Assembly: GCA_964541605.1 (NCBI GenBank)
Contig: CAZIQY010000131.1
Span: 1-5,982 of the forward strand
From: CAZIQY01 sp964541605
Lineage (GTDB): Bacteria; Desulfobacterota; Syntrophia; Syntrophales; UBA2185
Reading direction: 5' to 3'
Length of the DNA: 5,982 bases
The notes below the pieces were generated by a model that did not search any database, was not told where the DNA came from, and saw only the letters and a list, made by a program, of their open reading frames with translations. This document shows positions 1-5,982 of this stretch, one piece after another (positions within the stretch are counted from its first letter, which is position 1; the number at the start of each line of letters is the position of its first letter). The position numbers and the translations under genes were made by a program.

Positions 1-101
1 GCCGTTTTCCCGCCGCGTTTGACGCCTTTGCAGGCGAAAAGTGCCGATAATACAACGCAGACAAAAATTCTTATTATTTTGAAGCGCAATCCCGTCTGCA
101 A
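1..101 (-). CDS. Putative lipoprotein, N-terminal fragment running off the window
   Basis: Reading the minus strand from a TTG at 101-99 gives about 33 residues that start MQTGLRFKIIRIFVCVVLSA and continue LFACKGVKRGGKT to the window edge. This has the layout of a lipoprotein signal peptide: basic residues Arg6, Lys8 and Arg11, a hydrophobic stretch at about 12-23, then Leu-Phe-Ala-Cys with Cys24 as the candidate lipidated residue. The lipobox fits the classical pattern, although Phe at -2 is less common. A GAGGGG Shine-Dalgarno-like sequence (minus strand, positions 113-108) sits six bases before the TTG. A second TTG at 89-87 would give a shorter form starting MRFKIIRIF. An in-frame stop lies just upstream (119-117), so the frame cannot start much earlier. 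The mature protein is almost entirely outside the window, so no function can be given. The gene is divergent from the two-gene unit to its right. Confidence 0.45.
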   Translation of the reverse strand, partial: MQTGLRFKIIRIFVCVVLSALFACKGVKRGGKT

Positions 102-753
102 ACAGTTCCCCTCTGGTCAAGAATTCCCAGCAAACATCAGTTCGAAACGATGAAACGATCGCTCCATTATCATCCCTGCAGATTTGCATGTCTTCCGACC
201 TTTTGTGCAATAAAACGATTTTACATGACTGAATCAAATGATTTTTCTGCCGGGTTGATACAGGTGCAGCCTAAGCCGGGCACAATTCTCATTCCCGGTT
301 CAGGGGGATACTTGACGGTCGGCCGAAGTTCAACGCCATTAGACGCAAACAAACAAGAGAAATCGGTACTTGACTCCAAGACATCATCATATTAAAAATC
401 GGAAAATGGATATAAAATCCTTCGAATGCCAGGTCCATGCCCACAAAACTTTTGATTTGCTCTTCAAATAATGGTATTTTAAATCTGTTCATCCTCATAC
501 CAAATTTAGAGATCTGTCGGCTTATTTTGACAGGTAATGTTTCGCGGAGACTCCTCGGACACCGCGCCTTTGCTTTTGGGGAACCAAGAGAATGGGTTTT
601 CGCGCGGGTTGCGCTGTTTTTTCATTTTCATTAAATATTCGTTACCCTTGTTACAAATAAATCCATCGGTACAGGCGCAGCTATCGAATAAATTTGTATG
701 GATGCAATCATGACAAGCATATATTCGAATGATCATAGTTGGAGGAATCCGCC
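102..753. other. Non-coding or decayed interval, no convincing gene
   Basis: This stretch of about 650 bases is visibly more AT-rich than the genes to its right. The short open frames in it (for example 150-395 plus, 506-781 minus, 289-498 minus) lack ribosome-binding sites and show no recognisable domain or protein-like pattern. It holds a few small inverted repeats: CTGTC/GACAG around 514-533, an imperfect GC-rich hairpin at 543-566, and the palindrome ATTCGAAT at 723-730. A TTGTAT (694-699) and TATATT (720-725) pair lies before the next gene, but the 20-base spacing is too wide for a normal sigma-70 promoter. If the minus-strand lipoprotein at the left is real, this is the region between two divergent genes and should hold both promoters. 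It may also contain the remains of an older gene or element. Confidence 0.5.
514..566. repeat. Two adjacent small inverted repeats in the upstream region
   Basis: CTGTC (514-518) and GACAG (529-533) form a 5-bp inverted repeat around a ten-base centre. Just downstream, CGCGG (543-547) pairs with CCGCG (562-566); the inner bases only partly pair. No T-run follows, so the second is not a standard intrinsic terminator. They could be a regulatory site or RNA structure upstream of the two-gene unit, but such short repeats also occur by chance. Confidence 0.25.
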
Positions 754-756
754 ATG
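741..756 (+). promoter_or_regulatory. Ribosome-binding site and start codon that set the start of gene A
   Basis: GGAGG at 741-745 lies eight bases before ATG 754-756. This is a good Shine-Dalgarno match at good spacing. The TTG at 739 that would open a longer frame overlaps this ribosome site and has none of its own, so ATG 754 is preferred. It also places a signal peptide right at the N-terminus. Confidence 0.85.
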
Positions 757-1310
757 CATGCGCACATTTCAAAACCATCAACCGGGACCGGCCTTGCGGT
801 TTTTTACAGCCTGCTGATCCTGTTCACCCCGTTTCATTCCGCCCTGTCCCAGAGACAGATCGCCAGGATACCGATAGGCCCGAGCATCACCTCGGTACAG
901 GATGAAAAAGGCAACGCCTTGAACGCGATCACGCTCAGGCAAGGCGACTCGCCCATTAAAATCGTCATCAACGGGAAAAACCTTAAAACGGTCTCCGCCG
1001 CCCAGCTTTTTAAGAACCAGGGAGTCGGACAGGGCGATGTGGGCGTTGGCATTGTCGAGTCCCTGGCCGAGAAACTCACACTCTCGCTCCAGATGAAGAC
1101 GGAANNNNNNNNNNGGAAAAAGTTACGGGAAAGGATTTTCATCTCATTCTCCTGGATGCGAAAGGGACCAAGTTAGTGGAGGCCGAAAACATCCCAGTCG
1201 AACTCAAGACCGCCACAAAAATCCAGGCTGCAACGCCTACACAAAAAACCGGCGCGGTTCAGACACAAACGGTTCAACCGGCTGCTCAGAAGCCGCTCAC
1301 TCCGGCCGCG
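754..1310 (+). CDS. Gene A, 5' part: exported protein with IPT/TIG-like domain and Pro/Thr/Ala linker (interrupted by gap and frameshift)
   Basis: This is the first half of a gene that continues in 1311-2911. Residues 1-32 form a signal peptide: Lys7 in a short n-region, hydrophobic core at about 14-27 (LAVFYSLLILFTPF), then Ala-Leu-Ser before Gln33 as a likely signal-peptidase I site. Residues from about 36 to 150 are strand-rich, with an INGKNLKTVSAAQL motif, a GVGQGDVGVGIV segment, LTLSLQMKTE before the gap and GKDFHLILLDAKGTKLVE after it. That is the rhythm of an immunoglobulin-like IPT/TIG domain. A linker rich in Pro, Thr, Ala and Gln follows. The reading frame is 1 before the N gap and 3 after it, so the true gap length should be two more than a multiple of three, not ten. 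Near 1310 the frame slips again; restoring one G in GCGGAC joins the linker smoothly to the 3' part. Specific function unknown; export to the periplasm or cell surface is likely. Confidence 0.75.
1105..1114. other. Assembly gap of ten Ns inside gene A
   Basis: Ten undetermined bases interrupt the IPT/TIG-like domain. The sensible reading frames on both sides (LSLQMKTE before, EKVTGKDFHL after) do not join across ten bases, so the run is a placeholder or the local assembly is wrong by one or two bases. The missing peptide may be only a few residues. Confidence 0.95.
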
Positions 1311-2911
1311 GACAGTCCGCAACCGGTACGGGCACATCCAAGACACAACCGGTGAAACCCGCAGCCTCCAAAACTCCCGCCTCGGTGACCCCGGCCAAGC
1401 CCGCAGTTTCAGCCATTCCCCAGATCGCGCCTCTGGCTTCGGCAGCGAAAACAGGGCCGATGCGATGGAGCCCGGTCTCTCAGCGGCAGAGAACGGAAGA
1501 CGACATTAAACCGCCTTTCCTAGGCGGGGTACAGGACCCCAAAATAAAGGTTAAAAATGTTGTTTTCAAACCCGCCGTCGAAATCAACAAGCGGCCTGCC
1601 CTCACTTTCAAACCCTTCGAGATACTGGACCCGTCTAAAAAGAAATCCAGGCCGGTATCCCCGGACACGACATTCAATCTGCCCAACGGAGAGTCCATCA
1701 AGGCGAAGGAGTACTACTCGGAGCTCAACCGGCTGGAGAAAGAATTCAACCCTCTGGGCTATTCGCTTGATGTCCGCAGACAATCCGATACAACCTATGC
1801 ACTCGCCCGTGCGACCAAATCCACCGCAGGATTCGAGACCGGACCCGGAATGACTATCAGATCCCTGAAACAGGCTCATGATCCCAAAGCCATTGAAAAG
1901 CTTTTTTCCGAAAAACGGCTGAACAGCAAAAAAGCGCTGTTGGTTCCGATGAAAACATCAACCGGACAGAAGCCTTCAGGCACCGGATCCGCCTCGGGCC
2001 AGATGCAAAGATCGCAGACGGCGATGGTTCCCAAGGAAATGCAAACCCAGAAGGAAACATCCGCTCCCCAGCCCAATCCCTACGCCAAAACAGTCAGTGC
2101 GGATTTTCTGGAATTCGGCGAAAAAGATCTCTTCGCCGCATCCCTCGAGGGGTCTATGGGAATCAAGGCGGATCCGGACATCACAGAAGTCATGAATGAA
2201 GCTGAGCTGTGGGGTTACATCTTCGGTGAAGGATTTAAGATCGCCGGCATCGGCATCACGACACGTGCGTCTTATCGAAACGGCATGCTTCAATTCCTGT
2301 TCGTCGGATCCATTGGGAAAAATACAGTCACAGAGTCGGTCTCGGCAAAAAGCGTTCCGGATAAAAAGCCCGAGGAAATGTCTCCCTTGCCGGAAATCGA
2401 CAGCGGATGGAAGCCGTTCCGGGCGGTCGATTTTGAACCCCTCTCCGTCAGCACCTCTTTCATGGCCGGTCCCATACCCATCAGTGTCAGAGCCGGGGTC
2501 AGCATCGCCGCAGGCATCAACTATTCGCTTTATACTTCACCCGTACTCAACATCAATCATTTCACGCCCTGGGTCAGATCAGATGCGTACTGCCAGGGCG
2601 GGATCGACCTTGTCATCACTGGGGCGGGCGTCCGGTGCAATCTGACTTTGATCGATGCTTACCTGACCATGCAGGCGGTTGTGAACAGGATGAAAGAATG
2701 GGTTACTGTGAATTATATAATGACCCGAGATTATGTAGCCTGTGCCGGCAGCCTGGGGGTGTATTTCTACATCTACGTTCCGGCATTCGCCTGGCCTCCC
2801 TGGGACAAGAAAGAATTTATGACCAACCTCGTGGAGTGGAGAGGCTGGCATTCGGATGACGATAAAAAGATCATTGTCATGCAGGAGGATCAGCACAAAC
2901 TCTTTCAGTGA
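1311..2911 (+). CDS. Gene A, 3' part: linker plus C-terminal beta-rich module resembling bacterial LLTP-associated proteins
   Basis: This continues the gene that starts at 754, one frame over. The first start codon in this frame is GTG 1352, but it lies inside the Pro/Ala/Lys linker with no signal peptide, so it is probably not a real start. With the gap ignored, the complete protein is about 720 residues. After the linker (about 186-305) comes a segment with LPNGESIKAKEYYSELNRLE and NPLGYSLDV, a motif I associate from memory with C-terminal modules of deltaproteobacterial secreted proteins. From about 447 to the end the protein is rich in short glycine-containing strands: MGIKADPDITEVMNEAELWG, GPIPISVRAGVSIAAGINYS, then GGIDLVITGAGVRCNLTLID and ACAGSLGVYFYIYVPAFAWP. 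The last 30 residues are polar (WRGWHSDDDKK). Three cysteines occur in the beta region. No catalytic motif is visible. A structural or lipid/ligand-binding role outside the cytoplasm is inferred; it is not proven. The stop codon overlaps the start of gene B. Confidence 0.75.
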
Positions 2912-4107
2912 AAGGACCGGAGGAATCCAGCCGCCTCCAGCCGGGGAATTTCCGATTGAAGAACCATGCCGGATTATATCATGCCTGTATCTTTTGGGCC
3001 GCATGCATCCATCTGACGCCGGCCTTTCTACAGGGCACAGCTGCGGCCGGATTCCTTGAATGGAGTTTGTCTGCCGGGCAGACTTATGAATACCTGCTCG
3101 AGTATCACAGCATCTCCGATACCGATTTCCAGGCGCTGTTCGAAGAACCTGCGGATTCCTCAGGAGAAGACGGGGGAATGACACAAAGCGGCATGATCGA
3201 ATCCCACGCCACTTCTGTGCGCGGATTATGGACCATGACCGTCATTGAAAATGCAGGCGGCCGGATCATCCTCTCTCACGCTCTCGCAGAATCTTTCGTG
3301 AGCCTGGAGCTGAACGGATCCGAGGCGCAGGACCTGGCCCTTCAGACCGCAGCGGACCTCGGTTTGGCGTTCCTGACGGAGATGAATGCGCAGGGTAGGA
3401 TTCTCCGTGTTTACTTGGATCCGAACACGAGTGATCTCGCCCGCCATTATGCCAGGACACTGCTGGCCAAGTCCCAGTTCGTGCCGCCTTCAGAACCAGT
3501 GACCGGTGACGGCTCCTGGGAATCAGAGGAGGAGGATCTGAACGGCACTTACAAAGCTCTTTACGAACCCCTGTCCCCTCTTTTCCTGATCCATGGAAAA
3601 GAATTGCATTCAGATCAGAAAGCCTTCCGGAAATCCAGGTTAAAATATTTTTCCGGCACGACGAATCCGGGTTCAGGCCGGAAAGCACTTCAGGCGACGA
3701 TCAAGCCTGAAGGATGCCTGAAAGCCGTATTCAATATCCGCGGCGGTTTTCTCGAGTCGATCGAGGGGCTGGAGAAAGAGCAGATCTTCATAGCCGGTAA
3801 AAAAGTCAGCGATGTGGAAAGCCGCTTCCTTTTACACCTGGCGAGAAGGGACTCGGTCGGTCCGGAGGATCTGGACAGCAAGAGGAAGGATTTTGAAGAC
3901 CGGAAGAAGAACGTGAATCCGATTGTTCTTTCCGAGCCCGTTTCGGAGGAAAAGGCAGAGCGCGCCATTCAGCGCAGCGCCCTTGGAGAGGAGACGCTGG
4001 AATCGCTTTTCGCAGAGCTTGAAAAGGCTGAAGCGGCCGGGGAAGAGCGGAACACCGACCTTTATCTCAAGTTCAACCCGAGTTCGACAGCAATAGGCAT
4101 TTTTTAG
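2908..4107 (+). CDS. Gene B: exported vitellogenin-N/LLTP-like protein, truncated by IS insertion
   Basis: The GTG at 2908 overlaps the stop of gene A (GTGA), which suggests translational coupling. A TTG at 2956 with GGGGA eight bases upstream gives a cleaner signal peptide starting MKNHAGLYHACIFWAACIHL. I give the longer form, but the shorter start is equally likely. Numbering from GTG, the mature part begins near residue 50 with FLEWSLSAGQTYEYLLEYHS. The body then has the pattern of the N-terminal lipid-cradle domain of large lipid transfer proteins: an opening W..G..Y.Y strand, SVRGLWTMTVIENAGGRIIL, LTEMNAQGRILRVYL, and the signature Trp204-Glu...Asp210-Leu-Asn-Gly213-Thr-Tyr215...Tyr219. 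After that come a Lys/Arg-rich strand region and GGFLESIEGLEKEQ. The end is charged and helical (TLESLFAELEKAEAAGEE). Codon 390 spans the IS boundary, so the last nine residues and the stop belong to the IS. A longer original protein, perhaps with helical repeats, is inferred. The product is probably periplasmic or surface-located. Confidence 0.7.
   Translation: MKGPEESSRLQPGNFRLKNHAGLYHACIFWAACIHLTPAFLQGTAAAGFLEWSLSAGQTYEYLLEYHSISDTDFQALFEEPADSSGEDGGMTQSGMIESHATSVRGLWTMTVIENAGGRIILSHALAESFVSLELNGSEAQDLALQTAADLGLAFLTEMNAQGRILRVYLDPNTSDLARHYARTLLAKSQFVPPSEPVTGDGSWESEEEDLNGTYKALYEPLSPLFLIHGKELHSDQKAFRKSRLKYFSGTTNPGSGRKALQATIKPEGCLKAVFNIRGGFLESIEGLEKEQIFIAGKKVSDVESRFLLHLARRDSVGPEDLDSKRKDFEDRKKNVNPIVLSEPVSEEKAERAIQRSALGEETLESLFAELEKAEAAGEERNTDLYLKFNPSSTAIGIF
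2943..2958 (+). promoter_or_regulatory. Alternative ribosome site and TTG start for gene B
   Basis: GGGGA at 2943-2947 precedes TTG 2956-2958 by eight bases. No comparable site precedes GTG 2908; AGGAGG at 2883-2888 is about 19 bases away, which is too far. Starting at TTG puts Met-Lys-Asn-His directly before the hydrophobic segment, a typical signal-peptide n-region. The choice changes the protein by 16 residues. Confidence 0.45.
4077..4100 (+). repeat. Left terminal inverted repeat of the IS
   Basis: It begins CCCGAGTTCGACAGC and ends ATAGGCAT. Compared with the reverse complement of 5959-5982, only positions 16 (A versus G) and 22 (C versus T) differ. Read in the gene B frame it encodes Pro-Ser-Ser-Thr-Ala-Ile-Gly and the first base or two of the next codon; the TAG stop follows at 4105. 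Confidence 0.92.
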
Positions 4108-4195
4108 CGAATTATTTTTTATAAACTCAATATTTTCAACAAAAATGTTTCCAAAATTCTCAAAAAGCATAGGCACACGAACACATAGAAATATC

Positions 4196-4224
4196 TTGAC
4201 ATTGATAATTATAATGCCTAAATT
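4196..4224 (+). promoter_or_regulatory. Likely transposase promoter, predicted leaderless transcript
   Basis: A perfect TTGACA at 4196-4201 is followed after 17 bases by TAAATT (4219-4224), an acceptable -10 box. Transcription would begin about seven bases on, at or within a base or two of ATG 4231. A better -10 word, TATAAT (4210-4215), is present but only eight bases from the -35. No Shine-Dalgarno sequence lies before the ATG, which agrees with a leaderless message. Confidence 0.55.
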
Positions 4225-4232
4225 ATAGGCAT
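4214..4232 (+). promoter_or_regulatory. Perfect 7-bp inverted repeat over promoter -10 and transposase start codon
   Basis: ATGCCTA (4214-4220), loop AATTA, TAGGCAT (4226-4232). The repeat overlaps the proposed -10 box and takes in the first two bases of the start codon. It could be a binding site for a repressor, perhaps the transposase itself. In any read-through transcript arriving from gene B it could also form a hairpin that hides the start codon and limits transposase production. The right arm shares the word ATAGGCAT with the left IS end. Confidence 0.5.
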
Positions 4233-5877
4233 GTATATCAGAACAATTTCCCGCAAAAACAAAGACGGCTCCAAGGTCACTTACGTGCAATTGGCTCATA
4301 ATATCCACGATTCAGACAAGGGATTTGCCGTTGCCAAAGTCCTCTACAATTTCGGCAGGGTCGAGGATCTCGATCTTTTACAATTACAGCGTCTTGTTAA
4401 AAGCATCACCCGTTTCTTAGATCCAGAAAAAGCGCTGAAAGTCCAGACCAGCCTTGAACTCAGTGATAAGACCGGCGTCAATTGGAAAAGCTGCCGTTCA
4501 TACGGAGGTATCTTTCTTCTGGATGCACTCTGGGAGAAGCTGGGATTCCGGAAAATCATCCAGGACCGGGTGAAGAAAAAAGCGTTCAAGACACCCATGA
4601 ACCAAGCTGTATTCGCCATGGTGGCCAACCGCTGTCTTGCACCAAAGAGCAAACTGGCAGTCAGCGATTGGGTGGAAAACGATGTCCATATCCCTGGTTT
4701 ATCCAGCATCGATGTACAGGTTCTATACCGAGCCATGGATTTTCTCCTGGAGTTCCAGTCAGAGCTTGAACAGGAGATATACTGGGCAGTTGCAGACCTC
4801 ATGAACCTCGAGGTTGATCTTTTGTTCTTCGACACGACCAGCACCTATTTTGAGACTGAGAAAGAGACAAATCTCAAAAGCCGCGGATATTCAAAGGACA
4901 AAAGAAAAGACCTGCCGCAGGTGGTCATCGGCCTTGCCGTGACCCGGGAGGGGATACCGGTCAGGCATTGGGTTTTCCCCGGCAATACTGCGGACATGAA
5001 CACCATTGAAACAGTCAAGAAGGATTTATCCGGCTGGAAACTCAACCGCTGCGTGATCGTGCACGATGCAGGAATGAGTTCGGAGGAAAACCTGCAGTAC
5101 CTGCAGCGGGGAGGCGGACATTACATCGTCGGAAGAAAACTTAAAACCTCCGAAGAGGATGTACTTTCCGCCCTTTCCCACAGAGGTCCCTATACCCAGA
5201 TCAGGGAAAACCTGTTCGCCAAGGATGTTACTGCCGGATCAGGTGAAAAACGCAAACGCCTGGTTCTGGTCAAGAATACTGATGAAGAAAAAAGAGCCAG
5301 AGAAGTCCGAAGCCAGATCGCTGATGAAATCGAAAAACGACTTGCCAGGCTGAACAGCAGGCGTGGAAAAACCCATACCAAGGCTGTCTGTGAAATCAAG
5401 AGCCATCCGGTTTACGGGAAATATGTCAAAGAACTCGAAGATGGCCGGCTTTCGCTGGACAAGGGTCAACTTTCCAGAGACAGCCGGTATGACGGGAAAT
5501 TCCTGGTCGAAACCAGCGATGATTCCCTATCGCTTGAAGATATCGTTCTCGGCTACAAACAGCTCAACGATGTCGAGGATGCTTTCCGTACACTCAAGAC
5601 GACGCTGGAGCTCAGGCCTAATTACCATTCCAAGGATGATCGTATCAGATGCCATATCTTCCTATGCTTCCTCGCTCTGGTGATGGCCCGTATTGTTGAA
5701 AACAAGACCAAGAAAACCTGGTCCCTTGTTCGCCGTGAGATGGCCAGGATGTTTTATGGTGAATTCATTCATGAGAACAAGACCATAGCTCAGCTGACAG
5801 ACCTGACACCGGAACAGAAATCCATCTTGGCTTCTTTGGATATAAAAGAGCCTTCAACTATCGTAGACATACAGTAA
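4231..5877 (+). CDS. IS1634-family DDE transposase
   Basis: This 548-residue protein catalyses cutting and joining of the IS ends through an RNase H-like DDE core. The catalytic residues are visible: Asp201 in LLFFDTTSTYFE, Asp279 in CVIVHDAGMSSEE, and Glu449 in DVEDAFRTLK. Around the last one, Tyr442, Glu449 and Lys456 keep the Y...E...K spacing of the IS4-superfamily signature, with Leu445 where Arg is usual in IS4 itself. A conserved LRPNYH follows (461-466). The N-terminal 100 residues (starting MYIRTISRKNKDGSKVTYVQ, then FGRVEDL) are the usual small N-terminal domain, probably for DNA binding. A long insertion between the second Asp and the Glu, with a Lys/Arg-rich coiled segment (about 345-390), is normal for this family. 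Length and motifs are intact, with no internal stop or frameshift, so it is likely active. It points away from the genes it interrupted. Confidence 0.93.
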   Translation: MYIRTISRKNKDGSKVTYVQLAHNIHDSDKGFAVAKVLYNFGRVEDLDLLQLQRLVKSITRFLDPEKALKVQTSLELSDKTGVNWKSCRSYGGIFLLDALWEKLGFRKIIQDRVKKKAFKTPMNQAVFAMVANRCLAPKSKLAVSDWVENDVHIPGLSSIDVQVLYRAMDFLLEFQSELEQEIYWAVADLMNLEVDLLFFDTTSTYFETEKETNLKSRGYSKDKRKDLPQVVIGLAVTREGIPVRHWVFPGNTADMNTIETVKKDLSGWKLNRCVIVHDAGMSSEENLQYLQRGGGHYIVGRKLKTSEEDVLSALSHRGPYTQIRENLFAKDVTAGSGEKRKRLVLVKNTDEEKRAREVRSQIADEIEKRLARLNSRRGKTHTKAVCEIKSHPVYGKYVKELEDGRLSLDKGQLSRDSRYDGKFLVETSDDSLSLEDIVLGYKQLNDVEDAFRTLKTTLELRPNYHSKDDRIRCHIFLCFLALVMARIVENKTKKTWSLVRREMARMFYGEFIHENKTIAQLTDLTPEQKSILASLDIKEPSTIVDIQ

Positions 5878-5958
5878 GACGGATTTTATAGTAACACGAC
5901 TCCACTTTTAAAATTGCAGGTATGTTTATTATTATCAAATTATTGTCTCTGGTTTTTT
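5878..5958. other. AT-rich non-coding tail of the IS
   Basis: This stretch between the transposase stop and the right inverted repeat has no open frame of note and no clear stem followed by a T-run, so no intrinsic terminator is called. Confidence 0.6.
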
Positions 5959-5982
5959 ATACCTATCGCTGTCGAACTCGGG
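5959..5982 (-). repeat. Right terminal inverted repeat of the IS
   Basis: The reverse complement begins CCCGAGTTCGACAGC and ends ATAGGTAT, matching the left end at 22 of 24 positions. It finishes exactly on the last base of the window. Confidence 0.9.

Larger units (their letters stand above)
4077..5982 (+). mobile_element. IS1634-type insertion sequence, about 1.9 kb, apparently complete
   Basis: The element is bounded by 24-bp inverted repeats (4077-4100 and 5959-5982) that match at 22 of 24 positions, and it encodes one long DDE transposase (4231-5877). The length of 1906 bases and a single transposase of about 550 residues fit the IS1634 family. About 154 bases lie before the gene and 105 after it, both AT-rich, with no passenger gene. 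The left end lies inside gene B. The right end is the last base of the window, so the target-site duplication cannot be tested here; the left flank reads GTTCAA. The outermost base could lie a little further out than called, because the right flank is not visible. Confidence 0.88.

Noticed and set aside
23..36. CGCCT-TTGC-AGGCG hairpin as a possible terminator
   Set aside because: No T-run follows on either strand, and it lies within the likely lipoprotein coding sequence.
150..395. Plus-strand open frame of 81 codons
   Set aside because: No ribosome-binding site, unlikely amino-acid pattern, no signal peptide or domain.
514..533. CTGT...ACAG as a LexA-type SOS box
   Set aside because: The half-sites are twelve bases apart, not the eight of the classical enterobacterial LexA box.
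506..781. Minus-strand open frame of 91 codons, with a possible internal start at 625 (MKKQRNPRENPF...) followed by another minus-strand frame from 498
   Set aside because: No Shine-Dalgarno sequence before either start, no recognised domain, and its 5' end overlaps the well-supported start of gene A. Could be a decayed fragment but not supportable as a gene.
1352..2911. Independent gene starting at GTG 1352
   Set aside because: The start falls in the middle of a Pro/Thr/Ala linker that continues upstream in the neighbouring frame; no ribosome site and no export signal. Better explained by a missing base.
2579..3184. Minus-strand open frame of 201 codons spanning the gene A/gene B junction
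   Set aside because: Shadow of two real plus-strand frames; low-complexity, implausible composition and no start signals.
1..5982. tRNA, rRNA, CRISPR array or phage genes
   Set aside because: No tRNA-like cloverleaf, rRNA segment, regularly spaced direct repeats or phage-type genes were seen on reading through the window.

Overview
The window looks like a piece of a draft assembly (it contains a 10-N gap and a probable single-base error) from a Gram-negative-type bacterium. Three proteins carry export signals, one of them a lipoprotein signal. The two central proteins resemble, from memory of their patterns, lipid-transfer-like proteins of large-genome deltaproteobacteria and myxobacteria. 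I cannot fix the species from sequence alone.

Layout. (1) At the extreme left, on the minus strand, lies what appears to be the start of a lipoprotein gene (101 to 1) that runs off the window. (2) An AT-richer stretch of about 650 bases follows, with no convincing gene and only small inverted repeats. (3) A two-gene, plus-strand unit follows. Gene A (754-2911) encodes a secreted protein with a signal peptide, a small IPT/TIG-like beta domain, a long Pro/Thr/Ala linker and a beta-rich C-terminal module. It is a single gene, but in this sequence it is broken by the N gap (1105-1114) and by what looks like one missing G near 1310. Gene B (2908-4107) overlaps gene A by a GTGA junction. It encodes an exported protein whose body resembles the N-terminal lipid-binding domain of vitellogenin/MTP-type large lipid transfer proteins (LLTPs). 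(4) An insertion sequence of the IS1634 type (4077-5982) has landed inside gene B. It supplies the last nine codons and the stop codon, and probably separates gene B from a longer C-terminal part such as helical repeats. Its inverted repeats match at 22 of 24 positions, and the right one ends on the last base of the window.

Working together: the close coupling of A and B, export signals on both, and the type of domain in each suggest a bacterial version of an LLTP-like machine. One polypeptide would carry the lipid-cradle N-domain and another the accessory beta module. This is an inference from sequence pattern and gene order. The IS insertion probably inactivates or shortens the system in this genome. 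The transposase gene has its own strong-looking promoter, predicted to give a leaderless message. A perfect 7-bp inverted repeat covers its start codon and shares the word ATAGGCAT with the IS end.
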